A DNA stretch of 64,000 bases from Batillaria attramentaria (GCA_018292915.2 JACVVK020000085.1:214501-278500); one strand, 5' to 3'; counted from the stretch's first letter, positions 37,918 to 48,705 are shown. Translations and numbers: made by a program. Notes: generated by a model from the sequence alone, not told the origin.

Positions 37918-38105
37918 CTCTTATACAGTCATAGCGTTTTAGCACATTCTGAACCTCTACTATGAAAGAACCAATCAAAAATCAGAACGTAAATCACCTC
38001 ATTACTATTTTAAAACTTTAGAAAGAATCCAAAATTATCGAGTACCCGCCCGCCGATTCTAGGCGCGTTATATAACCACTTCTAACAATTCCTTACAAAG
38101 CTATC
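36811..38105. other. No gene recognised; (CA)n array
   Basis: (CA)n at 37855-37916 and C/T homopolymer runs at 37371-37400. No exon supported. Confidence 0.5.
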
Positions 38106-38216
38106 CCGCCTGGGGTCAAATATTTGTGCTGGCTTTTTCATCGTTGCCCCGTCTTTGATATCACCCGTATGTGGTGGAAAAGGACGTTAAATCCCCAAAC
38201 ACCCACCCACCCACCC
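38106..38216 (+). repeat. SINE family A, 5'-truncated
   Basis: Starts CCCGCCTGGGGTCAAATATT and retains the whole 3' body and the CACCCACCCACCCACCC tail. Confidence 0.8.
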
Positions 38217-38276
38217 TTACAACGCGATATGCACGAAATTTCTGGGAGACTCCGACCTTGACCCTAAATGCGTGTC

Positions 38277-38451
38277 GGCTGCCGTGGCGTAAAATTAGCT
38301 ACAGCTACGAGCGTTCCAATGCTCCGGGTCGTGAGTTCGAACCCCGGCTGGGGCCAAATATTGTGCTGGCTTTTTCATCGTTGCCCCGTCTTTGATATCA
38401 CCCGTATGTGGTGGAAAAGGACGTTAAACCCCCAAACACCCACCCACCCTT
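38277..38451 (+). repeat. SINE family A
   Basis: Diverged head (GAGCGTTCCAATGCTCC) with intact B box GAGTTCGAACCCC, full body and CACCCACCCACC tail, 60 bp after another copy. Confidence 0.8.
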
Positions 38452-38660
38452 ATTATCATTTATTTACTAACCAGATGAGCGTCGCATTGGCGACCAGCAG
38501 GCCATGTGCTCAACCGGAAGGGCCAAAACTTCTCAATTCTACAACGGAATGAGGCCAGCATAGTGAGGCAATCGTTCACAATTAATACTCTGCCTGAGTA
38601 ATAGCCAGATACTGTGGAGCGCCATAGTGCCATGCATATACAGACACATAACGCTTATCT

Positions 38661-38790
38661 CCAACACGCTTAAGTCGAACTTCGGATAAGTCGAAGCAAA
38701 ATTGTTTTTGCCGGTCAAACATGTTCTTTGTATGAATAAATTTTCCACGGATAAGTCGAAGTACTCCAAAAACGATAAGTTAAACACTGA
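38661..38790. mobile_element. Solo pogo/Tigger-type terminal region (remnant)
   Basis: Repeated words CTTAAGTCGAACTTCGGATA and GGATAAGTCGAAG resemble the iterated TIR motifs of pogo-superfamily elements, but differ in sequence from the Tigger copy at 40000. Only one end is visible. Confidence 0.35.
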
Positions 38791-38814
38791 ACGAACACTG
38801 GGGGATTTTTTCCC

Positions 38815-39160
38815 CCGCGGGTCCCACTCGGGGCGAAGAATTTTGCCTTCTCGTATGTGGCACCGTTTTTTCGGGCCGATCGTCGGGGGTTTCTCTCCGG
38901 GTACTCCGGCTTCCTCCCCCTCTGCTTTGGAAATGTGCAGTCCGCAAAATTTGAAAATAAATGCATATCTAAATTCCGAAAGTACTTAAATAGCTGAGCT
39001 GACTCTTTGCACCACGTGACTGTAATGTAGTCACGCCCAGTGTGTGAGAGAATGCGTGTGATTCACGTGAGCGTGCGTGTTGGGTTCAGCTCGCGGCTCA
39101 CTTTGAGCCAATTCAAGACTGAAATTGGGCAAAGCGCCCGCATAATACACAGTTGTTAAT
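38815..39160 (+). repeat. SINE family B, copy 2
   Basis: Starts near GTCCCACTCGGGGCGAAGAA and carries the conserved CTTCTCGTATGTGGCACCG, CTCCGGGTACTCCGGC, GTGATTCACGTGAGCGTGCG and GGGCAAAGCGCCCGCATAAT words. It is 5'-truncated relative to the 58.4-kb copy. Confidence 0.8.
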
Positions 39161-39161
39161 A

Positions 39162-39246
39162 AAATATTGGTGCTGGCCTTTTCGGCCTCGTTGCCCCGAC
39201 GTTGAGATGTATGGAAAAAGACGTTAAACCCTCCAACATCCACCCC
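39162..39246 (+). repeat. SINE family A, short 3' fragment
   Basis: Body from AATATTGGTGCTGGCC to GACGTTAAACCC, then a shortened tail. Confidence 0.6.
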
Positions 39247-39286
39247 GGTGACTGACCGGTTGTTTACAAACGGGTTTCTCTTGCAG

Positions 39287-39511
39287 CCAAGGACACATCC
39301 CGCATTGGCAACAGTACGTCAGTGCAGACGGCTCAACGGTCCGCACCACAGACATGGGTTACCCTTACACCAGTATTTGCATGCCTGGGAACGACGAAGG
39401 CCATCCTCCGCCGCGTTTGAATGCAGCACCTCTCTCCACAGATCCATGTGTTACCGTAGAACCGGAGAAGAGCTACGGCGGAGTTGAATGTCCATTCTTT
39501 GCAGGAGGTGT
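39287..39511 (+). CDS. Candidate orphan coding exon, function unknown
   Basis: A good acceptor (GGGTTTCTCTTGCAG) ends at 39286. The downstream frame is open in phase 1: it begins QGHIPHWQQYVSADGS, continues DMGYPYTSICMPGNDEG and reaches GGVECPFFAGG. Residue composition (balanced, with spaced Cys, Trp, Tyr) looks more like protein than the repeat-derived frames nearby. A possible weak donor is GAG|GTGTGG near 39511; beyond 39580 the frame enters G-rich simple sequence. No partner exon or family was recognised, so this may be chance or a decayed exon. Confidence 0.3.
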
Positions 39512-39579
39512 GGCGATGACGTCAATTGCGACTTACACAAGCACGCCAGGGCAGGACACGCATGCAAGGAGTAATGACT

Positions 39580-39790
39580 TGGAGGCGGGGGGGGGGGAGG
39601 GGGGAGAGGAGTGTCTGTGTGTGTGTGTGTGTGGGTGGGTGGTGGGGGGGGGGGGAGGGGAAGGGGGAGGGAGGGGGTTGTATAATTTTTTACAAATTGC
39701 TGGAAAAGAAAGATTGCTGTCATCAGAGTCGTCATCGTCTCTCACTGAACAACCACAGGCTTCTTCTATGTATCTTGTGCGTGCGTGCGC

Positions 39791-39840
<50 letters not shown>
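39580..39840. repeat. G-run and (GT)n simple sequence
   Basis: G/GA-rich 39583-39677 and (GT)n 39791-39840. Confidence 0.9.
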
Positions 39841-39842
<2 letters not shown>

Positions 39843-40852
39843 CACCGTTTAATGCTCTGCTGTACGATATATTACAGTACATGTTTGATTTTTTGCTTTT
39901 CTGAACTGCGTCAGTTACCTAGTAGCTACAGCAACACTGAGCGAGTTATAAAACTGACGTTTGTGTTATAAAACTCCTACCGATGGCAGGTAAGGAATAC
40001 AGTAGAACTCGGTTATAAGGAGTGCTCGGGGACCGAAAATTTTACTCCTTATAACCGAGGTTCCTTATAACAGAGTTCTCGGATATAAGGAGTACCCAAG
40101 CCCAACTACCTTATAACCGGACTTTTGCCGTTTTTCGGTGTCAGAATCAGCAACTCTCTCTCTCTCTCTCTCTCGTACAATGAAACAACAATCTGATGAA
40201 AATTACTCAAACAAATTACGTCGTCAAGGTCACTCAAGGCCTCCTTCAATGTCAGGTTAAATTTTGTTTGTTTGAACATGAAAATACTGTTTTTGCTTCC
40301 CAACAGTAACTGGCTATTTGCTAAAAAAAAAAAAAAAAAAATAAACAAACAAAAACCCAACCAACCAACCAAACAAAAAAGAGCTTATGAGAGAGAGAGA
40401 GAGAGTTATTCAGAGAATAATGTAGTCTTACCAACGAAACATTTTGGGAGTAGAAGTTTTATTTCAAAATGAATAGTGCTGCTGGAAAGAACAAGTAAAG
40501 GCTCTCGTATTTTTTCTTCTTGCCAACATTCAATTTATCATACAATGGTAAAGAACCAGTTCAAGACAATAATACAGTATAATGCAAAATAATGTGCCTT
40601 TCCCAGGTAATGCACTTTTGGTTTCTTAGAATGATTGAAATTTTCTTCGAAATGTACTTTCAGGGTTTTTTTTCAGGTTTTGTATCAAGTGGACTAAGAA
40701 ATTTGCTTTCCTAATACCGAGTTTTCTTAAAAGCGAGTTTCTTGTATCCGAGTTTTTTTGTAAAACATAATTAAGAAGGGTTTGGCCGGGGGGTGGGGGG
40801 TGGGAGATTCGTTGGCAATATCCATGTTTTGTTATATTTGGCGTGTACTGTA

Positions 40853-42412
40853 CAGTATCTTCCAAAAGAAACGCGAAAATCGCTGTCAAAGACACGTAGT
40901 TCTTTTTGTTTCATGTCCAGTTTGGTTCAAATACAATTCATTAGTATGAAAAAAAACGAGAACAACACACACATTTAAAGAGAAGTTTCGTTTGTTACAA
41001 AATCAAAGCGTTACCGTTCACAGTTTGCACAGTTCTGGCCCTTGGATTATGAGGTGTCAAAAGGCAGTTCAGTAACGAGTGTGTCCTCCGCCTGCTGCAA
41101 CCACAGCCTGACACCGGTGTGGCATGGAATGAACCAGTCGTCGAGGCAGCAATCCTGGCAAGACATTCCAGATCCTCTGGATGGCCTGTTGGAGCTCGAC
41201 GGCGTTCCGTGGACGATTTGCCACCAGGTTAAGTCTGCGCTTGATTTCAGCCCACAAGTTCTCAATCGGGTTTATGTCAGGACGCATAGTGGGCCAAGGC
41301 GTTGTCGGGATGTTATTTTGAGCAAGCGCTTGTTGGGTAAGACGAGCGGTGTGCGCCGGCGCATTGTCCTGTTGAAATGTCAGTCCTGCACGACGAGCGA
41401 AGAATGGTACCACAACGGGCTGGTTCACATGGTTGATGTAACGCAGCGCGTTGATTCCGCCTCCAGGTCCTGGTCGTAGATTGTTGAAGAAGACAGGTCC
41501 CAGGAGCTGTCCACCCCGCATTCCGTCCCACGACATGACTGACGGGCCGCCCCGGAGTGGTACCTGCTGGATGTGGCGGTCCTGCATTCTGGTGACCCTT
41601 GGACGCCAGATGCGAACACGTCCAGAACGTGGTTCGAGACAGAATCGACATTCATCACTGAACACAACCTGCTCCCACTGTCTCCTTCTCCAGTTCTGAC
41701 GCTGTATGGCCCAGTTCAGCCTCGCCTGACGGTGACGCTGGGTCAGAACGGCACCACGGTATGGATGATAGCAGCCAAGGTGGGCAGATCGCAAAACACG
41801 TGTCACTGTTTGTTAGCTGAGCTGCCTGTTATGAGTTCCAACGTTCGTTCCGACAGTAAAAGCAGCCTGCTCAAAAGGATGGCGCCGATGATTTCGCTGA
41901 ATCAGCCGTTCTTGACGCGGAGTTACTACCCTTGGACGGCCACTTCGGGGTCCATCCTGGACTGACCCAGATGCCTGGATTCGAGTCTGAAGCCGATAAA
42001 TGTTCGAGTGATGAACGTTAAAATGCCGTGCAACATCAGCTAATCGCCTCCCTGCCTGAATTTGCCCAATTGCTTGGGACCGCAACGTGTCCGAAAGACG
42101 GGTCATGGCCGCCAAAGACAGGAAAAGGCAGACAACTGAAATTTGAACCACTGGTCAGTTCACCCTATATCTGTGTTCAGCGCTTGCAATCCGTTTTCAC
42201 TTCGGCGTCTTCCCATTTGCTGACCCACGTGCATTTACCCCGATTCGGAAGGTTGCCCGGAAATGCAATGTCAGCAATTTTTACGGAATCGAACCCTAAA
42301 ATACCGTAAAGCACGTAATAACGGACAAACGCACGTGATATCGAGTCGACACGTGCAGACACCATTTCAGAATTTGCGTTTCATTTTTTCGCGTTTCTTT
42401 TGGAAGATGCTG
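40853..42412 (-). mobile_element. Full-length Tc1-like transposon (1,560 bp) nested in the Tigger element
   Basis: 27-bp TIRs with one mismatch (left 40853-40879, right 42386-42412) start CAGTATCTTCCAAAAGAAAC and CAGCATCTTCCAAAAGAAAC. TA flanks both sides (40851-40852, 42413-42414). Length and single-ORF layout are typical of Tc1 elements. Confidence 0.93.
41069..42106 (-). pseudogene. Tc1-family DD34E transposase with one nonsense codon
   Basis: Cut-and-paste transposase that would bind the TIRs and insert at TA. Start chosen at MTRLSDTLRSQAIGQ; an upstream in-frame Met at 42151 also exists. The N-terminal helix-turn-helix pair includes DVARHFNVHHSNIYRLQTR. A GRPR-type hook follows (SGRPRVV). 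Catalytic residues are visible at FSDE, QQDNAPAH and NPIENLW, with 34 residues between the second Asp and the Glu, so DD34E. About 344 residues, normal for the family. A single in-frame TAA (41815-41813) sits between HNRQLS and QTVTRVLR; the frame is otherwise uninterrupted. This copy is therefore inactive, but apparently only recently so. Confidence 0.92.
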
Positions 42413-42912
42413 TATTTTGAAGGCCTTAGCGAAATGCCCGCGGCTGTGCAGCCACTCATCTCATAAACAGTTTGAATACATGCATTATTTCTTGAGAAAA
42501 GATGCCTAAAAGCCGTACATGTACATAACAAAGCCTGATGACCGAGGGATGGGAGGGGGTGAAAGGTCTTCATTTTATCTTGAAATCAAAACTTTATTCA
42601 TCTTGCATGCAGCTTTCAGTGTTTCTTTTTTTCTGTTCTTTTTTCTGTTTTTTTTTTCTCTCAATACTTCACAGATTAACCCATGCACACACATACACAA
42701 AGGGCGACCAAAACCGACCCCCCCTCCACTTTCTCTCTCTCTCTCTCAGTCCCCCTGTCTTTCCATTCCTCCCTCCCGCCCCCAGCTCTCTCCCTCTCTC
42801 TTTCAGGCCCCCTGTCCTCTAGATCTATGTCTTTAGCCCCCCCCCCCCCCCCCTCTCTCTCTAAGTCTGTCACCCACACACAAACACACACAGAGAAGAA
42901 GAAGAAGAAGCC

Positions 42913-43185
42913 TTACCTTGCATCTGTAAACCATTTTAGTAGATGCTGATCGACACTGTCTAATGTGGCAGATCTCGACTTTTTTCGAGAAAGATCTTCC
43001 GAACCTTGGGAAACCTGGTTCAAGTATCTTTGGCGATCTCGCCATATGTTACATAGTGTAGTGAAGGGAACCCCCACCTCTTCTGCAATAGCTACTTTCC
43101 TTCTTAGAGGGTTGGCTTGAATCTTTCGGATTATTTCAAGCTTTTCACTGAGGGACAAAGACGTCCTTTTCTTCCGTTCCGACAT
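42913..43185 (-). pseudogene. Tigger/pogo transposase N-terminal fragment (CENP-B-type DNA-binding domain)
   Basis: Start ATG at 43185 gives MSERKKRTSLSLSEKLEIIR, then VAIAEEVGVPFTTLCNIWRD (psq/CENP-B N-terminal HTH) and the beginning of the second HTH, DSVDQHLLKWFTDAR. The frame ends at TAA inside CAAG|GTAAGG, which is also a perfect 5' splice site. Either an intron began here or a deletion removed the rest. No DDE domain is found in what remains of the element. Confidence 0.75.
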
Positions 43186-43648
43186 CTTGGAGACGAACGG
43201 AAGTGAGTTTCGCGAAAGCAAAGGCGTATGAAATAACTCAACCTACTTTCGGTTTCAAGCTGGTGCAGTCGGCACTCCTTATAACCGGGCTCAGGGTCGA
43301 TTTGGGGCAAAATTTTTCACTCCTTATAAGCGAGGTATCGTATAACCGAGCTCCTTATAACCGAGTTTTCGCAAGTCATAACAAAGAACAAAGTAAATCG
43401 GGGATTTTTTTTTTGCTCCTTATAACCGAGGTATCTTATAACCGAGCTCCTTATAACCGGGCCCGACTGTATTGTCATTGTCATTGTTAGTGGTCACGAT
43501 GCATCAGCACTTTTGCCTGCTGCCGCAGAGGTCTCAGGCAAGTCAGGTGTCTACTGACGCAGGAAATGCACACGTCATTTCAGTGTATTGATCTACGGAT
43601 GTGAGCTGTGGACAGGTGATGGTCAGCTGATCTGTGGCTGCTCAACAT

Positions 43649-43829
43649 GGGTGGGTGGGTGGGTGTTTGGGGGTTTAACGTCCTTTTTCACCACATACGG
43701 GTGATATCAAAGACGGGGCAACGATGAAAACGCCAGCACAAATATTTGGTCCCAACCGGGATACGAACTCACGACCCGAGCATTGGAAGTCCAACGCTCT
43801 ACGCGTACCATTCGGCCACCCCGGCTCCC
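43649..43829 (-). repeat. SINE family A (full length, minus strand)
   Basis: Tail complement, complete body and head with a small insertion in the A-box region (CTCTACGCGTACCATTCGG), ending CACCCCGGCTCCCC. Confidence 0.85.
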
Positions 43830-43942
43830 CCTGCTCAACGTGAGTGAAGAGGGAAATCAGATAAACAGAGAGGCCAGAACTGACAGAAAATCCATTACAC
43901 ACACACACACACACACACCGTGGCACACACACACACACCGTG

Positions 43943-43986
<44 letters not shown>

Positions 43987-43990
43987 CGTG

Positions 43991-44028
<38 letters not shown>

Positions 44029-44046
44029 CGTGGCACACATATCGTG

Positions 44047-44084
<38 letters not shown>

Positions 44085-44608
44085 AATTCCTATTACCCCA
44101 TACAGTGATGCAATCTGCCACAGGCCCGGTCCTCTACCTTGGCCCAACACAGCACACATTCCTTGATTCACTCTACACTGTACAGTATACTAGTGACAGC
44201 TGTTTCCCCTCTGGCTGGGCTGACCCATGATGCAATGGGGCGTAGTCACGCGCTATCAGGTCACGTCATTCATCCTGGTCTGTCAAAAGTTGCCTAACTT
44301 CTTGCGTCAGGAGTGATAGTCGGAAAGGTGAGGCCGTTTACCGTGCACCCCCCCGGCGACTCTATTAGACCAGTTTAAAAATGAACCTTGGGGTGTGCTG
44401 AGCACATTAGATCATTGTTCCCAAAAATCGGCTGGGTTGCACCAAGGGTTACAGCCCTTTAAGTGAGGGTACTGTCCGCGCTCACTGACCACAAGCACCA
44501 TAATGCATTGACAAGCAGTGATTTCAATCACTCACAAGTTGTCCTTTATATTTCACAATATAAATAAGACCATGTATGACTATATTTATAAACGTCTCTT
44601 GTCTTCAA
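43830..44608. other. Non-coding; interrupted (CA)n array
   Basis: (CA)n at 43898-44082 is broken four times by CGTGGCACA words. Nothing recognised downstream to 44608. Confidence 0.7.
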
Positions 44609-45201
44609 TAAGTTGTTGTTGTTGTTAGTGGGGAGGTTGTTGTTGTTGTTAGGGGGGGAGGTTGTTGTTGTTAGAGGGAGGTTGTTGTTGTTGTTGTTGT
44701 TGTTGTTAGGGGGGAGGTTGTTGTTGTTGTTGTTAGGGGGGAGGTTGTTGTTGTTGTTGTTAGGGGGGGAGGTTGTTGTTGTTGTTGTTAGGGGGGGAGG
44801 TTGTTGTTGTTGTTAGGGGGGGGGAGGTTGTTGTTGTTCTTGTTAGGGGGGGGAGGTTGTTGTTGGTGGTGTTTTTTTGTGTGTGTGTGTTTTCATTTAT
44901 TTGCGGATATTTTTTATGTTATTTAGCTGTTCAACTCACTTGGTATGTTTCCTCTGCTACCCCCCCTAACAACAACAACAACAACAACAACCTCCCCCCC
45001 CTAACAACAACAACAACAACCTCCCCCCTAACAACAACAACAACAACAACAACCTCCCCCCCCTAACAACAACAACAACAACCTCCCCCCTAACAACAAC
45101 AACAACCTCCCCCCTAACAACAACAACAACAACAACCTCCCCCTAACAACAACAACAACAACAACCTCCCCCCTAACAACAACAACAACAACCTCCCCCC
45201 T

Positions 45202-45233
<32 letters not shown>

Positions 45234-45476
45234 CCTCCCCCCCTAACAACAACAACAACAACCTCCCCCCTAACAACAACAACAACAACAACCTCCCCCC
45301 CTAACAACAACAACAACAACCTCCCCCCCTAACAACAACAACAACAACCTCCCCCTAACAACAACAACAACAACAACAACCTCCCCCCCTAACTACAACA
45401 ACAACAACCTCCCCCCCTAACAACAACAACAACAACAACCTCCCCCCTAACAACAACAACAACAACCTCCCCCCTT

Positions 45477-45535
<59 letters not shown>

Positions 45536-45537
45536 CG
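44609..45537. repeat. Giant inverted array of (GTT)n-G6 and C6-(AAC)n units
   Basis: The left arm 44609-44868 repeats GTTGTTGTT then AGGGGGGGAG about ten times. The right arm 44958-45537 repeats the reverse complement (CCTCCCCCCCTAAC, AACAAC) about 19 times. The spacer of about 90 bp holds (GT)n. Units vary in triplet number and G-run length. Confidence 0.92.
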
Positions 45538-45598
45538 AGGAATGAACATGCAAACCGTTCAAAACAGACGCAAAAATTCCAAGAACAATGTCTGCACA

Positions 45599-45630
<32 letters not shown>

Positions 45631-46780
45631 CCAAATACAAATGAACACACAAACTGAGAAACAAAAGAGCAAACAAACAAATAAAGAGAATGCTAACCGA
45701 CAAGCGGTGCTTGTGCTATGAGTTTATTTCATCTTCTATTGACCGCAACTGAGTTTACAAATTAATACGGAACATGCACTATAAAAATGCGTCAGCCTGT
45801 GTGAACTGCTGACGACCTAATGATGTGTCAGGCATACATAACCACTACAGATTGTAATAACAGCATTGTATTTATTTATTTATTTTATTATTATTAAACC
45901 TGCGACAGTCTTCAGTGCGGCTGTCCGCTCGTTGGCAACCGGGCTTCGGGAGTGTGCACTTTTACAGACATAAGACAGACAATCAGTCTGTGCGGTGAGC
46001 TACACTGGACACACTATGGTTATTCTGACGTCAGTCGCGGATTCGGTGAGTGCACGTGCTGTTTCTACGGCAACAGGAGTGCATGGACCTAGCGTAGGCT
46101 AACTATGCACCGGAACAGTATCGTGATGTCACTGACGCAGCCTTCTCTCCAGCCGAGCTAATGACCATGATCAGCCTGAGTCCAGGCAGATGCTCTTACG
46201 CCACTACCGCCCCGAAGACACGTCAAGTTTCATTGTATGGGAGTGCAGTAAACGCGTGTGTGTGTGTGTGGGGGGGGGGGGGGGGATGGGGGTAATAAGT
46301 CAGACGATGTACTTCCCGGCTTGTTTGACTGCCGGGCACTTCCAGCCACAATTAAGCTGCTTAGGCCCGGGACACTTCCTGTCTCATTGTACCCCCTCCC
46401 TCCCTCCCTCCCTTCCGTTCTTTTGGAACGGTTTCGTTTGTCAGTGCGCGTGCACGCTCGACATACTCTGTCTTAACGATTAGTACAGCTCTTAATGCGA
46501 AACAGTGTTGTTTACTGATTTTGCTCGAGCTGTCGAACATTTAGATTCTGCGACTGTTGATAAATTATATAACAATGTCGCTCAGTGTACAAGACGAGTT
46601 AGTGAGCAGCCTACACGCATCTGTTGGCTCAGTGCCAGCATTTGGTCACTGTAGTGGTGATTACGCTAGACTGACACTGCGAAAACAGCTCAGAAAGATT
46701 TGTGAGCTTAAAAATCAAAAGGATGGTGCCTTTAAGTGTAATTGATTTGGATAATAATCAGACGTGTGCGAACGAATGCC
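45538..46780. other. No gene recognised
   Basis: (GAAA)n at 45598-45630 and T/A-rich 45867-45897. A 56-codon frame at 46575-46745 starting MSLSVQDELVSSLHASVG is open, but nothing else supports it. Confidence 0.5.
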
Positions 46781-46792
46781 CAAAGGGGACGG

Positions 46793-46953
46793 GGGGAGCC
46801 GGGGTGGTCGATGGTAGAGCGTTGGACTTCTAATGCTCGGGTCGTGAGTTCGATCCCGGCTGGGGCCAAATATTTGTGCTGGCTTTTTCATCGTTGCCCC
46901 GTCTTTGATATCACCCTATGTGGTGGAAAAGGACGTTAACCCCCCCCCCCCCC
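46793..46953 (+). repeat. SINE family A with 12-bp perfect target duplication
   Basis: GGGGAGCCGGGGTGG head, body and C-rich tail. CAAAGGGGACGG occurs at 46781-46792 and again at 46954-46965, direct evidence of retroposition. Confidence 0.92.
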
Positions 46954-46965
46954 CAAAGGGGACGG

Positions 46966-47294
46966 ACATGTATGCAGTTTGAGCGGACTCTTCTGCGAAT
47001 ACAGGACAGAAACTTTTGATTGGTGCTTCACGCTCAGTATTGCGAGCCTAAATTCATGTGAAAGTGAGTGAGTGTTTAATAAAGTTATTGTTCTGCATAA
47101 TTACTATCATTTGCACGTAGTCCTGAGCAAACAAATGCGCAAAAGACACGGGCAGAAAGGCGGGCGCATCTGTGAATGGAAAACAGAAACCGTTACGCCA
47201 GAAAACTCAAACTTTAGTCAAGTTAAAGTCAAAGTCAAGGTTAAAAAAAAGTGTCTTCCTGGGCCCGCATGTAAAAGTCGAGGTTAGGGATTTT
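46966..47294. other. No gene recognised
   Basis: Unique-looking A/T-rich sequence. Confidence 0.5.
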
Positions 47295-47307
47295 AGCCCC
47301 GGGTTAG

Positions 47308-47476
47308 GGTGGGTGGGTGTTTGGGGGTTTAACGTCCTTTTCCACCGCATAGTGAGATACCAAAGACGGGGCAACGATGAAAACGCCAGCACAAATATTT
47401 GGCCCCAGCCGGGATCGAACTCACGACCCGAGCATTAGAAGTCCAACGCTCTACCATTCGACCACCCCGGCTCCCC
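47308..47476 (-). repeat. SINE family A (minus strand) with 13-bp target duplication
   Basis: Full-length copy between AGCCCCGGGTTAG (47295-47307) and AGCCCAGGGTTAG (47477-47489), one mismatch. Confidence 0.92.
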
Positions 47477-47489
47477 AGCCCAGGGTTAG

Positions 47490-47940
47490 AGTCTAACCTC
47501 GAACTATACTAGCTCTAGGGTTAAATTTTAAAGTTGTTTTTTTGTTTAACCAGGACTGAAGCGGGTCCATTCCACCATGGTGCCTAAGCCGTTAGAGAGG
47601 GTTTTGTTTCTACCTTTCTTCGCTTCCTTTTTAAAATTTAACTGTGTTTTGGGGTTTCTTTTGTCCTAGTCTGGGTTAGGCCCGTAGCCGTGGGTTAAAT
47701 TAACCCCGAGTTTTACGTGCGGACCCTGTACATGTAGCCTCATCTTGGATGTGGAGGAAATACAGAAAATCAGCTAGAGCGAACGTGAATGTTGTGAATA
47801 CAGGAAACTACAACTGTACAAAGGACAAGATAAAAACACACAAAGAGTACAACAACACCAAAAAAGAAAAAGTGCACAAATTCAGGCGTTAACAACACAT
47901 TAGAGAGACAATGACTATTTGCGAAATATACAAGTCTTAT
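47490..47940. other. No gene recognised
   Basis: Repeated GGGTTAG/GGGTTAA words near 47500-47710; no exon. Confidence 0.5.
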
Positions 47941-47944
47941 ATCA

Positions 47945-48110
47945 CTTTACTGTTTTTGATAAACTTGGCCATGGACATCAACCGGCAGAAGTTGCATTGT
48001 ACTTAGGGCATTTCAAGATAAAGTTGAGCTCGTCGTCAATAGTGTGCGAGTGTTGTGCCTTGTAGTACATTGTGTCAGGGCCGGCCGCCTCAAACGGAAG
48101 CAAATGTCTC
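47945..48110 (-). pseudogene. LINE ORF2 C-terminal relic
   Basis: On the minus strand, AQHSHTIDDELNFILKCPKY has the His/Cys-type spacing (acidic-DE-x-F-x-L-x-C-P-x-Y) common near the C terminus of non-LTR retrotransposon polyproteins. After a frame slip, MSMAKFIKNSK resembles the family's terminal basic segment. Too short and decayed to name a clade. Confidence 0.35.
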
Positions 48111-48533
48111 CGTTGCTTCACTTGTAGACTGAGTACACAGAAGAAGCAGAAAGATGGAGGCCTGTTGTCCATAAGATATTGTTCAGAACAAATGAGTTCA
48201 AAATATGCTCAACTGACAACAGACAGGATAAATCTCACACCAATATTTGCTCGCAGTTCCGAGCCGGCGGGACGCTGTGGAGTTATCTAATCATACGCCA
48301 CTTCAGAGACATGGGTTCTGATTGGATGGGGTAGCGTCACGTGACGGCCGCATCTCTTATCATGTTCATCCTTGACTCATTTTTTTGAAGCCTCTTACGA
48401 ACATCTGCGTTGCACATGAATCAGAAAACGGGTCACACGTGAGCTGAGTTGACACCGCGAGTGTCTCATCCCGGTGCTCGTTCACCGAAATAAGTCACAG
48501 TGAAGGATCATTCTGATAGCCGCACTTCTGTGT

Positions 48534-48705
48534 GGGGAGCCAGGGTGGCCGTATGGTAGAGCGTTGGACTTCTAATGCTCGAGTCGTGAGTTCGAATCCC
48601 GGCTGGAAGCCAAATATTGTGCTGGCTTTTTCATCGTTGCCCCGTCTTTGATATCATCCGTATGTGGTGGAAAAGGACGTTAAACTCCCAAACACCCACC
48701 CACCC
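48534..48705 (+). repeat. SINE family A
   Basis: Full head with GAGCGTTGGACTTCTAATGC and GAGTTCGAATCCCGG, body, CACCCACCCACCCC tail. Flanking TTCTGTGTG and TTTGTGTG may be a decayed target duplication. Confidence 0.88.

Larger units (their letters stand above)
40000..43469 (-). mobile_element. Tigger/pogo-like DNA transposon, internally decayed, host to a nested Tc1 element
   Basis: Left end CAGTAGAACTCGGTTATAAG and right end (reverse complement) CAGTCGGGCCCGGTTATAAG, each flanked by TA. Subterminal repeats of the CGGTTATAAGG type occur inward at both ends. The minus strand near the right end encodes the N-terminal part of a CENP-B-like transposase. The catalytic DDE region is absent. Confidence 0.8.

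Noticed and set aside
46575..46745. Small ORF starting MSLSVQDELVSSLHASVG
   Set aside because: 56 codons, no splice sites, no recognisable domain, and the stop is in ordinary intergenic sequence; an open frame this short is expected by chance.
46810..46865. Possible tRNA-Arg gene (and equivalents in every SINE A copy)
   Set aside because: A and B boxes are present, but the acceptor arm does not pair and the sequence continues into the SINE body. These are SINE heads.
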